Shown here in pieces: positions 13,231 to 20,719 of a stretch of 64,000 nucleotides of DNA. The stretch lies in the NCBI GenBank assembly GCA_033763135.1, contig JANRKY010000158.1:33033-97032 (forward strand), given 5' to 3'. Under the pieces are notes generated by a model. It had not been told where the DNA came from. It saw nothing but the letters and a program-made list of their open reading frames with translations, and ran no database searches. Each line of letters begins with the position of its first letter. Within the stretch, counting starts at the first letter, position 1. The DNA comes from DALYLB01 sp033763135 (GTDB lineage: Bacteria > Acidobacteriota > Blastocatellia > RBC074). Made by a program: the position numbers and the translations under genes.

Positions 13231-13349
13231 CGGTTGCCGGTTGTCGGTTGTCGGTTGCCGGTTGTCGGTTGCCGGTTGTCGGTTGCCGGTTGCCGGTTGT
13301 CGGTTGCCGGTTGTTGGCTGTTGGCTGTTGGCTGTTGGCTGTCGGTTAG
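13231..13349. repeat. 17 perfect-phase heptamers (CGGTTGC/T, TGGCTGT)
   Basis: Exactly 119 bp equal 17 x 7 bp. Twelve units are CGGTTGC or CGGTTGT, four are TGGCTGT and the last is CGGTTAG. The array starts 3 bp after the SDR stop, and its last unit contains the stop codon of the ECF42 gene. Unlike most arrays here it has only one arm, so it would not form a simple hairpin. Confidence 0.95.
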
Positions 13350-14587
13350 TGAAGCTGCGCCAGGCGTCGTTCGAGGAAGGCGCGCTCGGCGGGATTGTTC
13401 ACGAGCGAGATGGCCAATTGATAGGCGGTCATGGCCTCGGCGGGGCGGTCGGCGCGGCGGAGCAGTTCCGCCTTGGCGGCGGGCAACAGGTGATAGCCCG
13501 CGAGTTCGCCGCGTCGTTCGAGGGCGGCGATCCAGCCGAGCCCTTCGTCGAGACGGCCCGCCATCGCGAGCGCGACGGCGGCGTTGAGTTCGACGACGGG
13601 CGTGGGCTGGCGCTGCAGCAGTCCGCCGTAGAGGGCCGCGATCTGCGGCCAGTCGGTCTCTTCGGCGCGGGCGGCGCGGGCGTGCAGCGCGGCGATCGCG
13701 GCCTGAATCTGGTACGAGCCCGAACGGCGCTGCGCGACGGCCGCATCGAGCAGCGCGACGCCCTCCTCGATCTTCTCCCGATCCCACAGCGTCCGGTCCT
13801 GTTCGGCCAGCGGAACGATCTCGCCCGCCGCATCGACGCGCGCCGCGCGTCGCGCATCGTGAAAGAGCATCAGCGCAAGCAGCCCCGTCGCCTCCGGCTC
13901 GCCGGGCAGCAGTTCGTGCAGCAGGCGCCCGAGCCGGATCGCCTCGCGGCTCAGTTCGACGCGGACGAAACTCGCCTTCTCCGTCGCCGAATAGGCCTCG
14001 TTGAAGACCAGATAAATGACCGAGAGCACGGCGGCGAGCCGTTCGGGCAACTGCTCGGCGCGCGGGACCTCGTACGTGATGCGGGCCTCGCGAATCTTCT
14101 TTTTCGCGCGGACGATCCGCTGCGCCGTGGTCGCCTCGGTTTCGAGAAAGGCGCGCGCGATCTCGCGCGTCGTCAGTCCGCAGAGCGTGCGCAGCGCCAG
14201 CGCGGCCTGCGCCGCCGGCGCGAGCGCCGGATGGCAACAGGTGAAGATCAGCCGCAACCGGTCGTCCTCGATGCCCGACGCGTTGACGATCTCCTCTTCC
14301 GGCTCGTCGACGACAACCTCGGCGAGTTCAGCCAACTCTCCCTCGACGATTGGCGCGGCCCTGCGACGACGCAGCAGATCGATGGCCCGCCGCTGCGCCA
14401 CGCGCGTCAGCCACGCCCCCGGCCGATCCGGCATCCCCTCTCGCGCCCAGGCCTCGAAGGCCCGCGCAAACGCATCCTGCAGCGCATCTTCCGCCAGATC
14501 GAAATCGCCGTCGAGATACCGAATCAGGCCGGCCAGAATCCGACCGCCCTCCTGCCGGAAGATCTGCTCGACCAGATGCGCGATCAT
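13346..14587 (-). CDS. ECF42-type RNA polymerase sigma factor with C-terminal TPR-like extension
   Basis: This 413-residue protein has a sigma-70 region 2 ('AEDALQDAFARAFEAWAREG'), a region 4 ('LRTLCGLTTREIARAFLETEATTAQRIVRAKKKIR') and a C-terminal helical extension of about 200 residues with TPR-like repeats. That architecture is characteristic of the ECF42 group. In characterised ECF42 systems the extension, and not an anti-sigma factor, controls activity, and the sigma factor drives genes for DGPF/YCII proteins. The gene upstream at 14679 encodes exactly such a DGPF protein. The shared stop/repeat boundary with the heptamer array is noted separately. Confidence 0.92.
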   Translation of the reverse strand: MIAHLVEQIFRQEGGRILAGLIRYLDGDFDLAEDALQDAFARAFEAWAREGMPDRPGAWLTRVAQRRAIDLLRRRRAAPIVEGELAELAEVVVDEPEEEIVNASGIEDDRLRLIFTCCHPALAPAAQAALALRTLCGLTTREIARAFLETEATTAQRIVRAKKKIREARITYEVPRAEQLPERLAAVLSVIYLVFNEAYSATEKASFVRVELSREAIRLGRLLHELLPGEPEATGLLALMLFHDARRAARVDAAGEIVPLAEQDRTLWDREKIEEGVALLDAAVAQRRSGSYQIQAAIAALHARAARAEETDWPQIAALYGGLLQRQPTPVVELNAAVALAMAGRLDEGLGWIAALERRGELAGYHLLPAAKAELLRRADRPAEAMTAYQLAISLVNNPAERAFLERRLAQLH

Positions 14588-14610
14588 TCCGCGTCCCCTC
14601 CTTCGCGCGA

Positions 14611-14662
14611 ACGACGCGGCGAAGAACGCATCCTTCGCCGCGTCGCCGCGTCGCCGCGTCGG
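14611..14662. repeat. 8-bp period array between the DGPF and ECF42 genes
   Basis: GACGCGGCGAAG is followed by an inverted run of GCGTCGCC units in 8-bp steps. The array fills most of the 91-bp spacer between the DGPF gene and the ECF42 gene. Confidence 0.7.
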
Positions 14663-14678
14663 TCTTTCCGCCTCGCCG

Positions 14679-15035
14679 TCAGGCCGTCGGATCTTTCATC
14701 AGCGGCCGGACTTCGAGATGGCCCGCCTTCACGCCGGGGCATTTCCGCGCCCAGGCGAGGGCCTGATCGAGATTCTCGGCCTCGATCAGATAATAGCCGC
14801 CCAACTGCTCCTTGGTCTCGGCGTACGGGCCGTCCGTGGTGACGACTTCGCCGTTGCGAAGACTGAGCGTCGTCGCCGATGTCGAGGGCGCCAGCTCCGA
14901 GCCGCCGCGTATCACGCCCGCCTCGGCCAGTTCCTGGCTGTAGCTCATATATTCTCCATAGACGGCCTTAAGCTGGTCCTGCGGCATGTTCGCCCACGCC
15001 TGCTCGTCGCTGTAGATCAGAATCATGTATTCCAT
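14679..15035 (-). CDS. DGPF-domain (YCII-related) protein, ECF42 partner
   Basis: This 118-residue cytoplasmic protein begins MEYMILIYSDEQAW and carries the DGPYAETKEQLGGYY motif that defines the DGPF branch of the YCII superfamily. YCII folds are small alpha/beta ferredoxin-like domains, and the biochemical role of DGPF proteins is unknown. DGPF genes are the usual neighbours and targets of ECF42 sigma factors, as here. A separate secreted protein with two YCII-like domains is encoded at 54501-55265. Confidence 0.9.
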   Translation of the reverse strand: MEYMILIYSDEQAWANMPQDQLKAVYGEYMSYSQELAEAGVIRGGSELAPSTSATTLSLRNGEVVTTDGPYAETKEQLGGYYLIEAENLDQALAWARKCPGVKAGHLEVRPLMKDPTA

Positions 15036-15063
15036 GGTCTCACTCCTTGAATTTGTCGGTTAA

Positions 15064-15189
15064 TATAACGGCTTTCAAGTGAACGCGGCCTTGCCCGGGC
15101 GTGTCGCGGGTTTCTTAACCCGCGCGGGACGCGGGTTTTCAACCCGCGTCCCGCATACGCAAGGTCGCATTCATTTGAAAATCGCTATA
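15064..15189. mobile_element. MITE-like element, copy 1 (TIR TATAGC...)
   Basis: Terminal inverted repeats of 31 bp lie at 15064-15094 and 15159-15189 and match at about 25 of 31 positions. They begin TATA at both ends and read TTTTCAAATGAATGCGACC in the right-hand copy. Inside are two REP-like hairpins built of GCGGG and CCCGC. A second element at 35536-35724 shares the TIR but not the core. No transposase is encoded. The element lies just upstream of the DGPF start. Confidence 0.65.
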
Positions 15190-15198
15190 AGACGAACT

Positions 15199-15300
15199 CG
15201 GACCAGGAAACATTCGGACGGATACTCAACCACTATCGGGGCCCCGTGCCCCCTGTGTTCCCCGTGGTTGAGTTCTCCTGCCCGAATCTTCCTTGTCCTG
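15199..15300. repeat. Imperfect long inverted repeat
   Basis: The arms at about 15199-15241 and 15260-15300 match imperfectly and include the perfect core ACTCAACCAC/GTGGTTGAGT. The loop is about 18 bp and rich in C. The DNA from 15301 to 15397, before the YjbQ stop, shows no gene. Confidence 0.55.
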
Positions 15301-15397
15301 ATTTAGATTCAACGGCTCTCACTCTCACGACGCAGCAATCGGCCGATTTCGACAGACCGGGCCAAAAATTGTTGAAAAAGATTTCGGGAGAGCGAGT

Positions 15398-15826
15398 CTA
15401 TCGCGTCTGGCCGACGAGCGTCGCCACAACCCGGCGCGAACCGCCGTGATCGCGGTGTTCGCCGAGATAGATGCCCTGCCACGTCCCGAGCAGCAGTTCG
15501 CCGCGACCGATGGGAATCGTCAGGCCGCTGCCGAAGAGCGAGGCCTTGATGTGCGCCGGCATATCATCGGGCCCCTCGATCGTGTGCTCGTAATACGGCA
15601 CATTCTCGGGAACCAGCACATTCATATGCCGCTCCAGGTCCCGCCGGACATCCGGGCTGACATTCTCATTGATCGTCAGCGACGCCGACGTGTGCTGAAT
15701 GAAAAGATGCAGAAATCCGATCTCGATGCGATCGAGGCCCGGCAGCTGCTCGACGATCTCGCGCGTCACGACGTGAAACCCGCGCGAGCGGGCTTTCAGG
15801 GTCAGGATCTTTTGAAACCATTCCAT
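15398..15826 (-). CDS. yjbQ: YjbQ/UPF0047 family protein
   Basis: This 142-residue protein matches the YjbQ family end to end: 'GFHVVTREIVEQL', 'GFLHLFIQHTSASLTINEN', 'DVRRDLERH', 'YEHTIEGPDDMPAHIKASLFG' and 'LGTWQGIYLGEHRDHGGSR'. The conserved His, Asp and Glu residues form the putative metal/active site. Members are listed as secondary thiamine-phosphate synthase enzymes because some complement thiE mutants, but their physiological role is uncertain. It stands alone. Confidence 0.9.
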   Translation of the reverse strand: MEWFQKILTLKARSRGFHVVTREIVEQLPGLDRIEIGFLHLFIQHTSASLTINENVSPDVRRDLERHMNVLVPENVPYYEHTIEGPDDMPAHIKASLFGSGLTIPIGRGELLLGTWQGIYLGEHRDHGGSRRVVATLVGQTR

Positions 15827-15961
15827 TTTTTATCGCCCCTCCCCGGGAAAGAATATTTGCCCCCATCGTTTTCGGATTTTTTCCCACAAAGAATAAATCA
15901 GATGATGACACAAGCCTCTTGGAGTTAAAATGCCCCGCCAGAATGAAAGGAGGCCGATGCA

Positions 15962-16306
15962 ATGACAGGCATTACATTCGAGCAGGCATTGGCGGTCGTT
16001 CAATCTCTCCCTTTTGAGGAGAAGCAGCGACTGCTCCAATGGCTCGCTGAAGAAGAGCGAAAACAGGTGGCGCAGCAGGATTCCGGCGCGGCCCGTTCTC
16101 CGTCCCGGGAGTCCGAAATGAAATGGCTGCTCGCGCACGAAGCCGAATACGCGGGACAATGGCTGGCGCTGGACAGAGATCGGCTCCTCAGCCACGGCCC
16201 CGATCCCCACAAGGTTCGTTCAGACGCCCGTGCGATGGGGGTGGAATCACCGTTTGTGGTATTCGCGGAAAACCCGGAAGAGTTCACGACGGGAGGCTGG
16301 CTATAA
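15962..16306 (+). CDS. DUF5678-like small protein
   Basis: This 114-residue protein has an N-terminal helical segment (TFEQALAVVQSLPFEEKQRL) like that seen in small antitoxin-type proteins. The C-terminal half ('AEYAGQWLALDRDRLLSHGPDPHKVRSDARAMG') matches the DUF5678 pattern (Y-x-G-x-W-V/L-A-L...). Its stop overlaps the start of the next gene by one base (TAATG), so the two are translationally coupled. DUF5678 proteins often sit next to small retroviral-type aspartic-protease-like genes. The unit may be a toxin-antitoxin-like or regulatory pair, but that is inference. Confidence 0.75.
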   Translation: MTGITFEQALAVVQSLPFEEKQRLLQWLAEEERKQVAQQDSGAARSPSRESEMKWLLAHEAEYAGQWLALDRDRLLSHGPDPHKVRSDARAMGVESPFVVFAENPEEFTTGGWL

Positions 16307-16719
16307 TGGCTGAAATCTTGTCGTTCAGAACCGTCTTCCAATACGACATACGCAAATCGGGAATCACAATTCCCATTCGATTGGAATGGAATGGCAGGCA
16401 GACAGAGTTCAAAGCAAAAGTCGATAGCGGATCAAGCGCCTGCATCGTTGCGAGAAATTACGGTGAGGATCTCGGTCTGATGATCGAGAAGGGCCACCCT
16501 CAGCGTTTTGAGACCGTCACCGGCGGGTTTCAGACGTATGGCCACGAAGTCACGCTCAGCGCCGGCGGCCTCGACCTGACGACGATTGTCTATTTCGCCG
16601 CCGATCCCGGAATAACCCGCAACGTGCTTGGCAGGCAGGGATGGCTTGATCGCCTCAGAATCGGCCTCGTCGATTACGAAGGCAAACTATATTTGAGTCA
16701 TTTCAACGACGCCTCATAG
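16306..16719 (+). CDS. Retropepsin-like (clan AA) aspartic protease-fold protein
   Basis: This 137-residue protein carries the VDSGSSACIVAR motif. It corresponds to the D-S/T-G active-site loop of single-domain aspartyl proteases and is followed by the hydrophobic-rich second half ('DLTTIVYFAADPGITRNVLGRQGWLDRLRIGLVDY') typical of bacterial clan AA proteins. The active enzyme would be a dimer. The start at 16306 is set by GGGAGG upstream and by overlap with the previous stop. The gene converges on the FtsK-nuclease gene. Confidence 0.8.
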   Translation: MAEILSFRTVFQYDIRKSGITIPIRLEWNGRQTEFKAKVDSGSSACIVARNYGEDLGLMIEKGHPQRFETVTGGFQTYGHEVTLSAGGLDLTTIVYFAADPGITRNVLGRQGWLDRLRIGLVDYEGKLYLSHFNDAS

Positions 16720-16826
16720 CCCTTCTTGCGGATGACGGCTCAGCCCCGAAAGGAACTGATGAGGAACAAGGCGGAGGCTTCCGCTGCTGCGTCCTTCCAG
16801 CTCGATCCCATCAACAAAATGCCTTC

Positions 16827-18722
16827 CTATGGCGATGTTGCGCCCATCGCGCCGAAAATCTCCGCCATTTCGTCCGCGGGCAGATAGGGAGATTGCAATC
16901 GGACGGGCGCGCCGATGCATTTGTAGAGCAGGTCTCCCCGGCCCAGCAGGTTCTGGGCGCCGTCTGCGTTGAGGAGCATCTTCGATTCCATGGCCTTCTG
17001 CATCTTGAGGCCGACGCGTGCGGAGATGGTGGCGTCGAGGGCGCCCTTGATGACCTCGCGGCTTGGTTGCTGAGTGGCGATGATCAGGTGAATGCCGGCC
17101 GCGCGGGCTTTGTTGCCGAGGCGGGTGATCCGATCTTCGATCAGTCTGCGCTGTTTGCGATCGCGAAGGATCAGATCGGCGTATTCGTCGCAGACGCAGA
17201 AGATGCGCGGGAGTTGCTGCCCTGTTCGACGGATATGATCGACGAGGGAGTCCGAGTCGGTCTCTCCCATGATCGAATACCGGCTCTCCATCATTTGAAT
17301 CAGCAGGTCCAGGACGTCTTCAATGGGCGCGTCTTCCGGATAGACGATCTCGCCGGTCAGCAGATACGGCGAGCCGCGAAGCATCTGAAAGGCGCTGCGC
17401 TTGGGATCGATCGGCAGAAGTTTCAGAGTCTCGGGCGTGTTGGTGACGAGGAGACCGGCGATCGCCGCGCGGAGCCATTCGCTCTTTCCGCTGCCGGTGG
17501 TTCCCGCGACCAGCAGATGCGCGCTCTCGGGCCGGGCGAAATCGAGGGTTTGGAGCCTCCCCGCGATGTCCACGCCGAGCGGGGCTTCGGAGCAGCCCGT
17601 CAGCGGGTCGGTCTTCGGCAGTTGAGGCCGAATCCGGGAAAAGAGGACGACCTGTCGATCCGGTCGCTGGAGATCAATCACGACCTGCCCCTTTTCATGC
17701 CCGACGGTCGGCGCGGCGTCGAGTTTCAATCGGAATTGGGAGTCTGCCGCGGCCCGCTGGACCGCGGGAAATCGCACGCCGGCGCCAAGGCGCATCGGAA
17801 AGCGAATGAACGTCGGGCTGAGGACGGGCTCGCCTTCCAGCGCAACCCCGACGCCGAATTCAAGAATCGCGCGAACCAGTCTTCTCCCCAGCTCCAGGTG
17901 TTCCGGCGAGGGCTTGCCGAATTCCAGCCGACCGTTCGTCGCGGCGGGCGGCGGCGCGGGCTCGACGGCGAGAGCCGGCGCTCCGACCGTTGGCAGCACG
18001 CCCGCAACGCGGCCAATCAGGGCTGTCAGCGCGTGCTGCGCCGTTTCGAGATCCTGCGGATCGAAGAGGCGCTCCCGTCGTCCCGGCTCGAAGCTCACCA
18101 AGGCCATGCGGCCGGCGGAAGCGGCGTCGCCCTCCGCAAGCATCAAGTGATAGAGAGAGGCCTGGGCCAGATCGGCCTCCGGCGAGGTGCGCCCGGTCTT
18201 CAATTCAATCACGCACCATTGATCTCTTCCCGGCACGCGCAGCACCGCATCGGCCACGCCAACCAGTCGCACCTCATCCGTCCAGGCGGCGTCGCGCATC
18301 GTCATTTCGATTCTTCGCTCGACATCGATCAGTTCGGAGGGCGAAAACAATTTTCCGGTCTGCTCCCGCGCCGCCCATAAAAGATTGACCAGCCAGCCGC
18401 AGAGATCCTGCGCCGCGTCCCAGAAGACGAGGACCCGATCGCTGACCATGTGCAGCGCGGCCTGCTCCCGGCGAAGCCGCGGTCCGACCAGCACGCGATA
18501 GGCGTGCGCGACCAGCGCGCGACGCCACTCTTCCGGGCTCGGATCGGCCTCTCCGAGGGCGGCGAGATAGTTCCTCCCGGGATCGCCGCCCACCAGATCC
18601 GCGAATACCTCATGAAACATGCGCCCGAGCAGCGCGGTCGAGGCCGCGCCCTCGCCCGTGGCGATTCCCGCCGATTTCAGGATCTCCGCCCGCACTTCGC
18701 GAACCTGCAACATCACGGCCAT
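16827..18722 (-). CDS. RecB/Cas4-like PD-(D/E)XK nuclease fused to FtsK/SpoIIIE-type motor ATPase
   Basis: This 631-residue fusion has an N-terminal half with the RecB/Cas4-type nuclease motif series: H37 (RMFHEVF), D158 (GVADAV), E173-x-K175 (VIELKTG) and Q187-x3-Y191 (QASLY). Residues about 230-370 form a linker/beta region. The C-terminal half is a soluble FtsK-type motor with Walker A GTTGSGKS (near 407-414), the FtsK-typical DPKR (440-442), Walker B IFCVCDEYADL (D512, E513), the sensor 'GIHLIIATQQPS' and the closing 'LLGRGDLLYKCIGAPVRLQSPYL'. There are no membrane segments and no gamma domain, so this is not the chromosome-segregation FtsK. It is the last gene of a three-gene operon, 19 bp after the ATPase stop, with CAGGGAGAG as ribosome site. 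The likely job is ATP-driven DNA translocation coupled to cleavage. Confidence 0.88.
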   Translation of the reverse strand: MAVMLQVREVRAEILKSAGIATGEGAASTALLGRMFHEVFADLVGGDPGRNYLAALGEADPSPEEWRRALVAHAYRVLVGPRLRREQAALHMVSDRVLVFWDAAQDLCGWLVNLLWAAREQTGKLFSPSELIDVERRIEMTMRDAAWTDEVRLVGVADAVLRVPGRDQWCVIELKTGRTSPEADLAQASLYHLMLAEGDAASAGRMALVSFEPGRRERLFDPQDLETAQHALTALIGRVAGVLPTVGAPALAVEPAPPPAATNGRLEFGKPSPEHLELGRRLVRAILEFGVGVALEGEPVLSPTFIRFPMRLGAGVRFPAVQRAAADSQFRLKLDAAPTVGHEKGQVVIDLQRPDRQVVLFSRIRPQLPKTDPLTGCSEAPLGVDIAGRLQTLDFARPESAHLLVAGTTGSGKSEWLRAAIAGLLVTNTPETLKLLPIDPKRSAFQMLRGSPYLLTGEIVYPEDAPIEDVLDLLIQMMESRYSIMGETDSDSLVDHIRRTGQQLPRIFCVCDEYADLILRDRKQRRLIEDRITRLGNKARAAGIHLIIATQQPSREVIKGALDATISARVGLKMQKAMESKMLLNADGAQNLLGRGDLLYKCIGAPVRLQSPYLPADEMAEIFGAMGATSP

Positions 18723-18741
18723 CGCGTTTTCTCTCCCTGGC

Positions 18742-20703
18742 TTATGCTTCCGCCATTTCGTTCGTGAGTTCGAACAGAATCATCAGGGGGCCATCCAACA
18801 CGCCGAACCGATCCGGATTTCGCTGCGCGCACGCAGCCACTGTCGCAAACTCTTCCGCCATCATCCCGGCGGCGTCTTCAGTCGAGAGCACGTGGTGCGC
18901 CTGCAGCAACTCCGTCAATCGTTCGAGCCGCCGGATCTCCGCCTCATCGGCGGATGCGGACGCCGCGCCCGCCAGTTCGTCAACGAGCGCCGCCAACCCC
19001 GGCAACGTCCGCGCCAGATGCTGGCTGAGCCATTGCTCCACCGTCGGCAGCGGCACCGTATCCCCGTTTCGGGCCAGATCGCCCGCCTTTGCGTTCGAGA
19101 GCAGCTTGCGCAGCGCATCCAGGGCCGCCATCATCTCGGCGCTCAGACTGATCCAGCGCGCGCCTCGCGCCACCAGCGCTTCCCGCTTCTCCAGCGTCCG
19201 CACCGAATTCGCGCTGATCGGCAGCCGCTCGTCGCGGAGCAGATAGAGGTTCTTCACCTGCTCCGCCGGCAGTTCCCGCAGCCGATCGAACTTCCGCCAT
19301 AACGATTTGGAGCTCCGATTGCACAAACTCAGCAGGACCGGCGCGGCGTTCTTCTCCACGGAAAAATCGATGTCCGGCACGGCCTGCGCGGCGAGACGCC
19401 GGCTCCCGAACGACGGCAATCCCAACAACATCGGAAACGCGTGATGAAAGATCTCGTCGGACTGCGCCGGCGAATTTTCGGCAAGCGACCGCTGCAGCGT
19501 CTCCCGCAGGCTCTGGTCCAGAAACTCCTCCACCGAAACCGCCCCCCGCGCCTCCGGCGAGGCCTGCATCCGCCAACGATCGAACAGCTCCGCGCAGGTC
19601 GAAAGCAGCTTTCGCGCCACGCACTGATTGTTTTCAAAGACCGCCCGGATCTCCTCTTCCTGAAGCGGCCACAACGCGGATTGATCGGCTCGCCGGGGCG
19701 CCAGTTCCGAAATCGAACTCAAACGCGCGGAGATCAACCGACTCGCCTCTCCCCAGTTCAGCGGATTCAACGCAACGGTCCTGAACTCGCGCATGCGATC
19801 CAGATCGGCCGCTCGAACCGCTTGTTGAAGCGCATCGATGAAGGCGGTCTGAATGCAGGAGATGAGCAGCGCGTTCGTCGTTTCGGCGTGCAAAATGGAG
19901 ACCATCTGACCGAAGGCGAAGAGGCCGGTGTTGTCTCCCGCCTGCGCCTGAAGCGCTTCCACCTGATCGAAGCAGAAGATCACGGGAGCGTGGGCGCCCG
20001 AGAGACCGCAAAGCGCGTTCACAACCTGGCGGGCGCGAAATTCGAGATCGTCGTCTTCATCGGCGGCGATCTCAATCCCCAGCGCGGACGCCGCCGATTC
20101 GGGTAGCAGTTCGCCGCGCAGCCAGGCGCCGGCGTCTCTTCTGTGACGACCGAGCAACAAGTGTTTGAGCGCCGTTTTGAGATCGCGGCTGATCCGGCCA
20201 TGCGTATCGATCCGCTCGAAGACCTCGTCCGCTTCATAATCGAGTTCATCGAGCGAATGGGCGCCACTCCTGCCGCCGCTCAGCCAGCGATAGAGCAGGT
20301 CGTCGCCTGCGCCGATCTCTTTCAGCCGGCTCAGAAAGAGCCGCTCCAGTTGCGTCGGGCCGCGCTGTCCGCGATGCAGCAGATCGGCCGCGAACCGGTG
20401 CTGCAGATAGCGCCAGATCATTCGCGCGCTCGTCTGCATTCGCACCGCGACAAAGACTGCCTCCAGCGGCGCAGCCTCGCCCGCCGCGCGATCGAGATGC
20501 GCCCGCAGACGGGCCAGCAGGTGCGTCTTGCCGCTCCCCGCGGGGCCGTTGACGAGCACGGACGTGGTTCGCCGCTCGCGGCGCACCACCTCGACAGCCT
20601 GTCGGCACTGCTCGAACGCCTCGGCATGAATCTCCGGCACGTCGATTTCCAGGACATTCCACGGATCGGCGACGATCGAGCTGCGAAATGGGTTTGACAT
20701 CAT
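18742..20703 (-). CDS. Large ORC/STAND-like P-loop ATPase of the three-gene operon
   Basis: This 653-residue protein starts MMSNPFRSS at 20703, where AAGGGAG lies 10 bases upstream; a longer TTG start would overlap the ribosome site. The Walker A is NGPAGSGKTHL near residue 55 and the Walker B-like strand is VIFCFDQVEAL near residue 245, followed by 'NALLISCIQTAF', a sensor-1-like strand. This is the layout of AAA_16/ORC-type or STAND ATPases, as in BrxC/BrxD-like or DndF/DptF-like defence ATPases, but I cannot assign it to any of these. The C-terminal half is helical without a recognised domain. The genes on both sides suggest it loads or controls the downstream nuclease-translocase. Confidence 0.85.
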   Translation of the reverse strand: MMSNPFRSSIVADPWNVLEIDVPEIHAEAFEQCRQAVEVVRRERRTTSVLVNGPAGSGKTHLLARLRAHLDRAAGEAAPLEAVFVAVRMQTSARMIWRYLQHRFAADLLHRGQRGPTQLERLFLSRLKEIGAGDDLLYRWLSGGRSGAHSLDELDYEADEVFERIDTHGRISRDLKTALKHLLLGRHRRDAGAWLRGELLPESAASALGIEIAADEDDDLEFRARQVVNALCGLSGAHAPVIFCFDQVEALQAQAGDNTGLFAFGQMVSILHAETTNALLISCIQTAFIDALQQAVRAADLDRMREFRTVALNPLNWGEASRLISARLSSISELAPRRADQSALWPLQEEEIRAVFENNQCVARKLLSTCAELFDRWRMQASPEARGAVSVEEFLDQSLRETLQRSLAENSPAQSDEIFHHAFPMLLGLPSFGSRRLAAQAVPDIDFSVEKNAAPVLLSLCNRSSKSLWRKFDRLRELPAEQVKNLYLLRDERLPISANSVRTLEKREALVARGARWISLSAEMMAALDALRKLLSNAKAGDLARNGDTVPLPTVEQWLSQHLARTLPGLAALVDELAGAASASADEAEIRRLERLTELLQAHHVLSTEDAAGMMAEEFATVAACAQRNPDRFGVLDGPLMILFELTNEMAEA

Positions 20704-20719
20704 GGCGAGCAAACTCCCT

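Noticed and set aside
13231..13349. CRISPR array
   Set aside because: The units are 7 bp with no spacers, and no cas genes are present. The RecB/Cas4-like domain at 16827 is fused to FtsK and is not near cas1/cas2.
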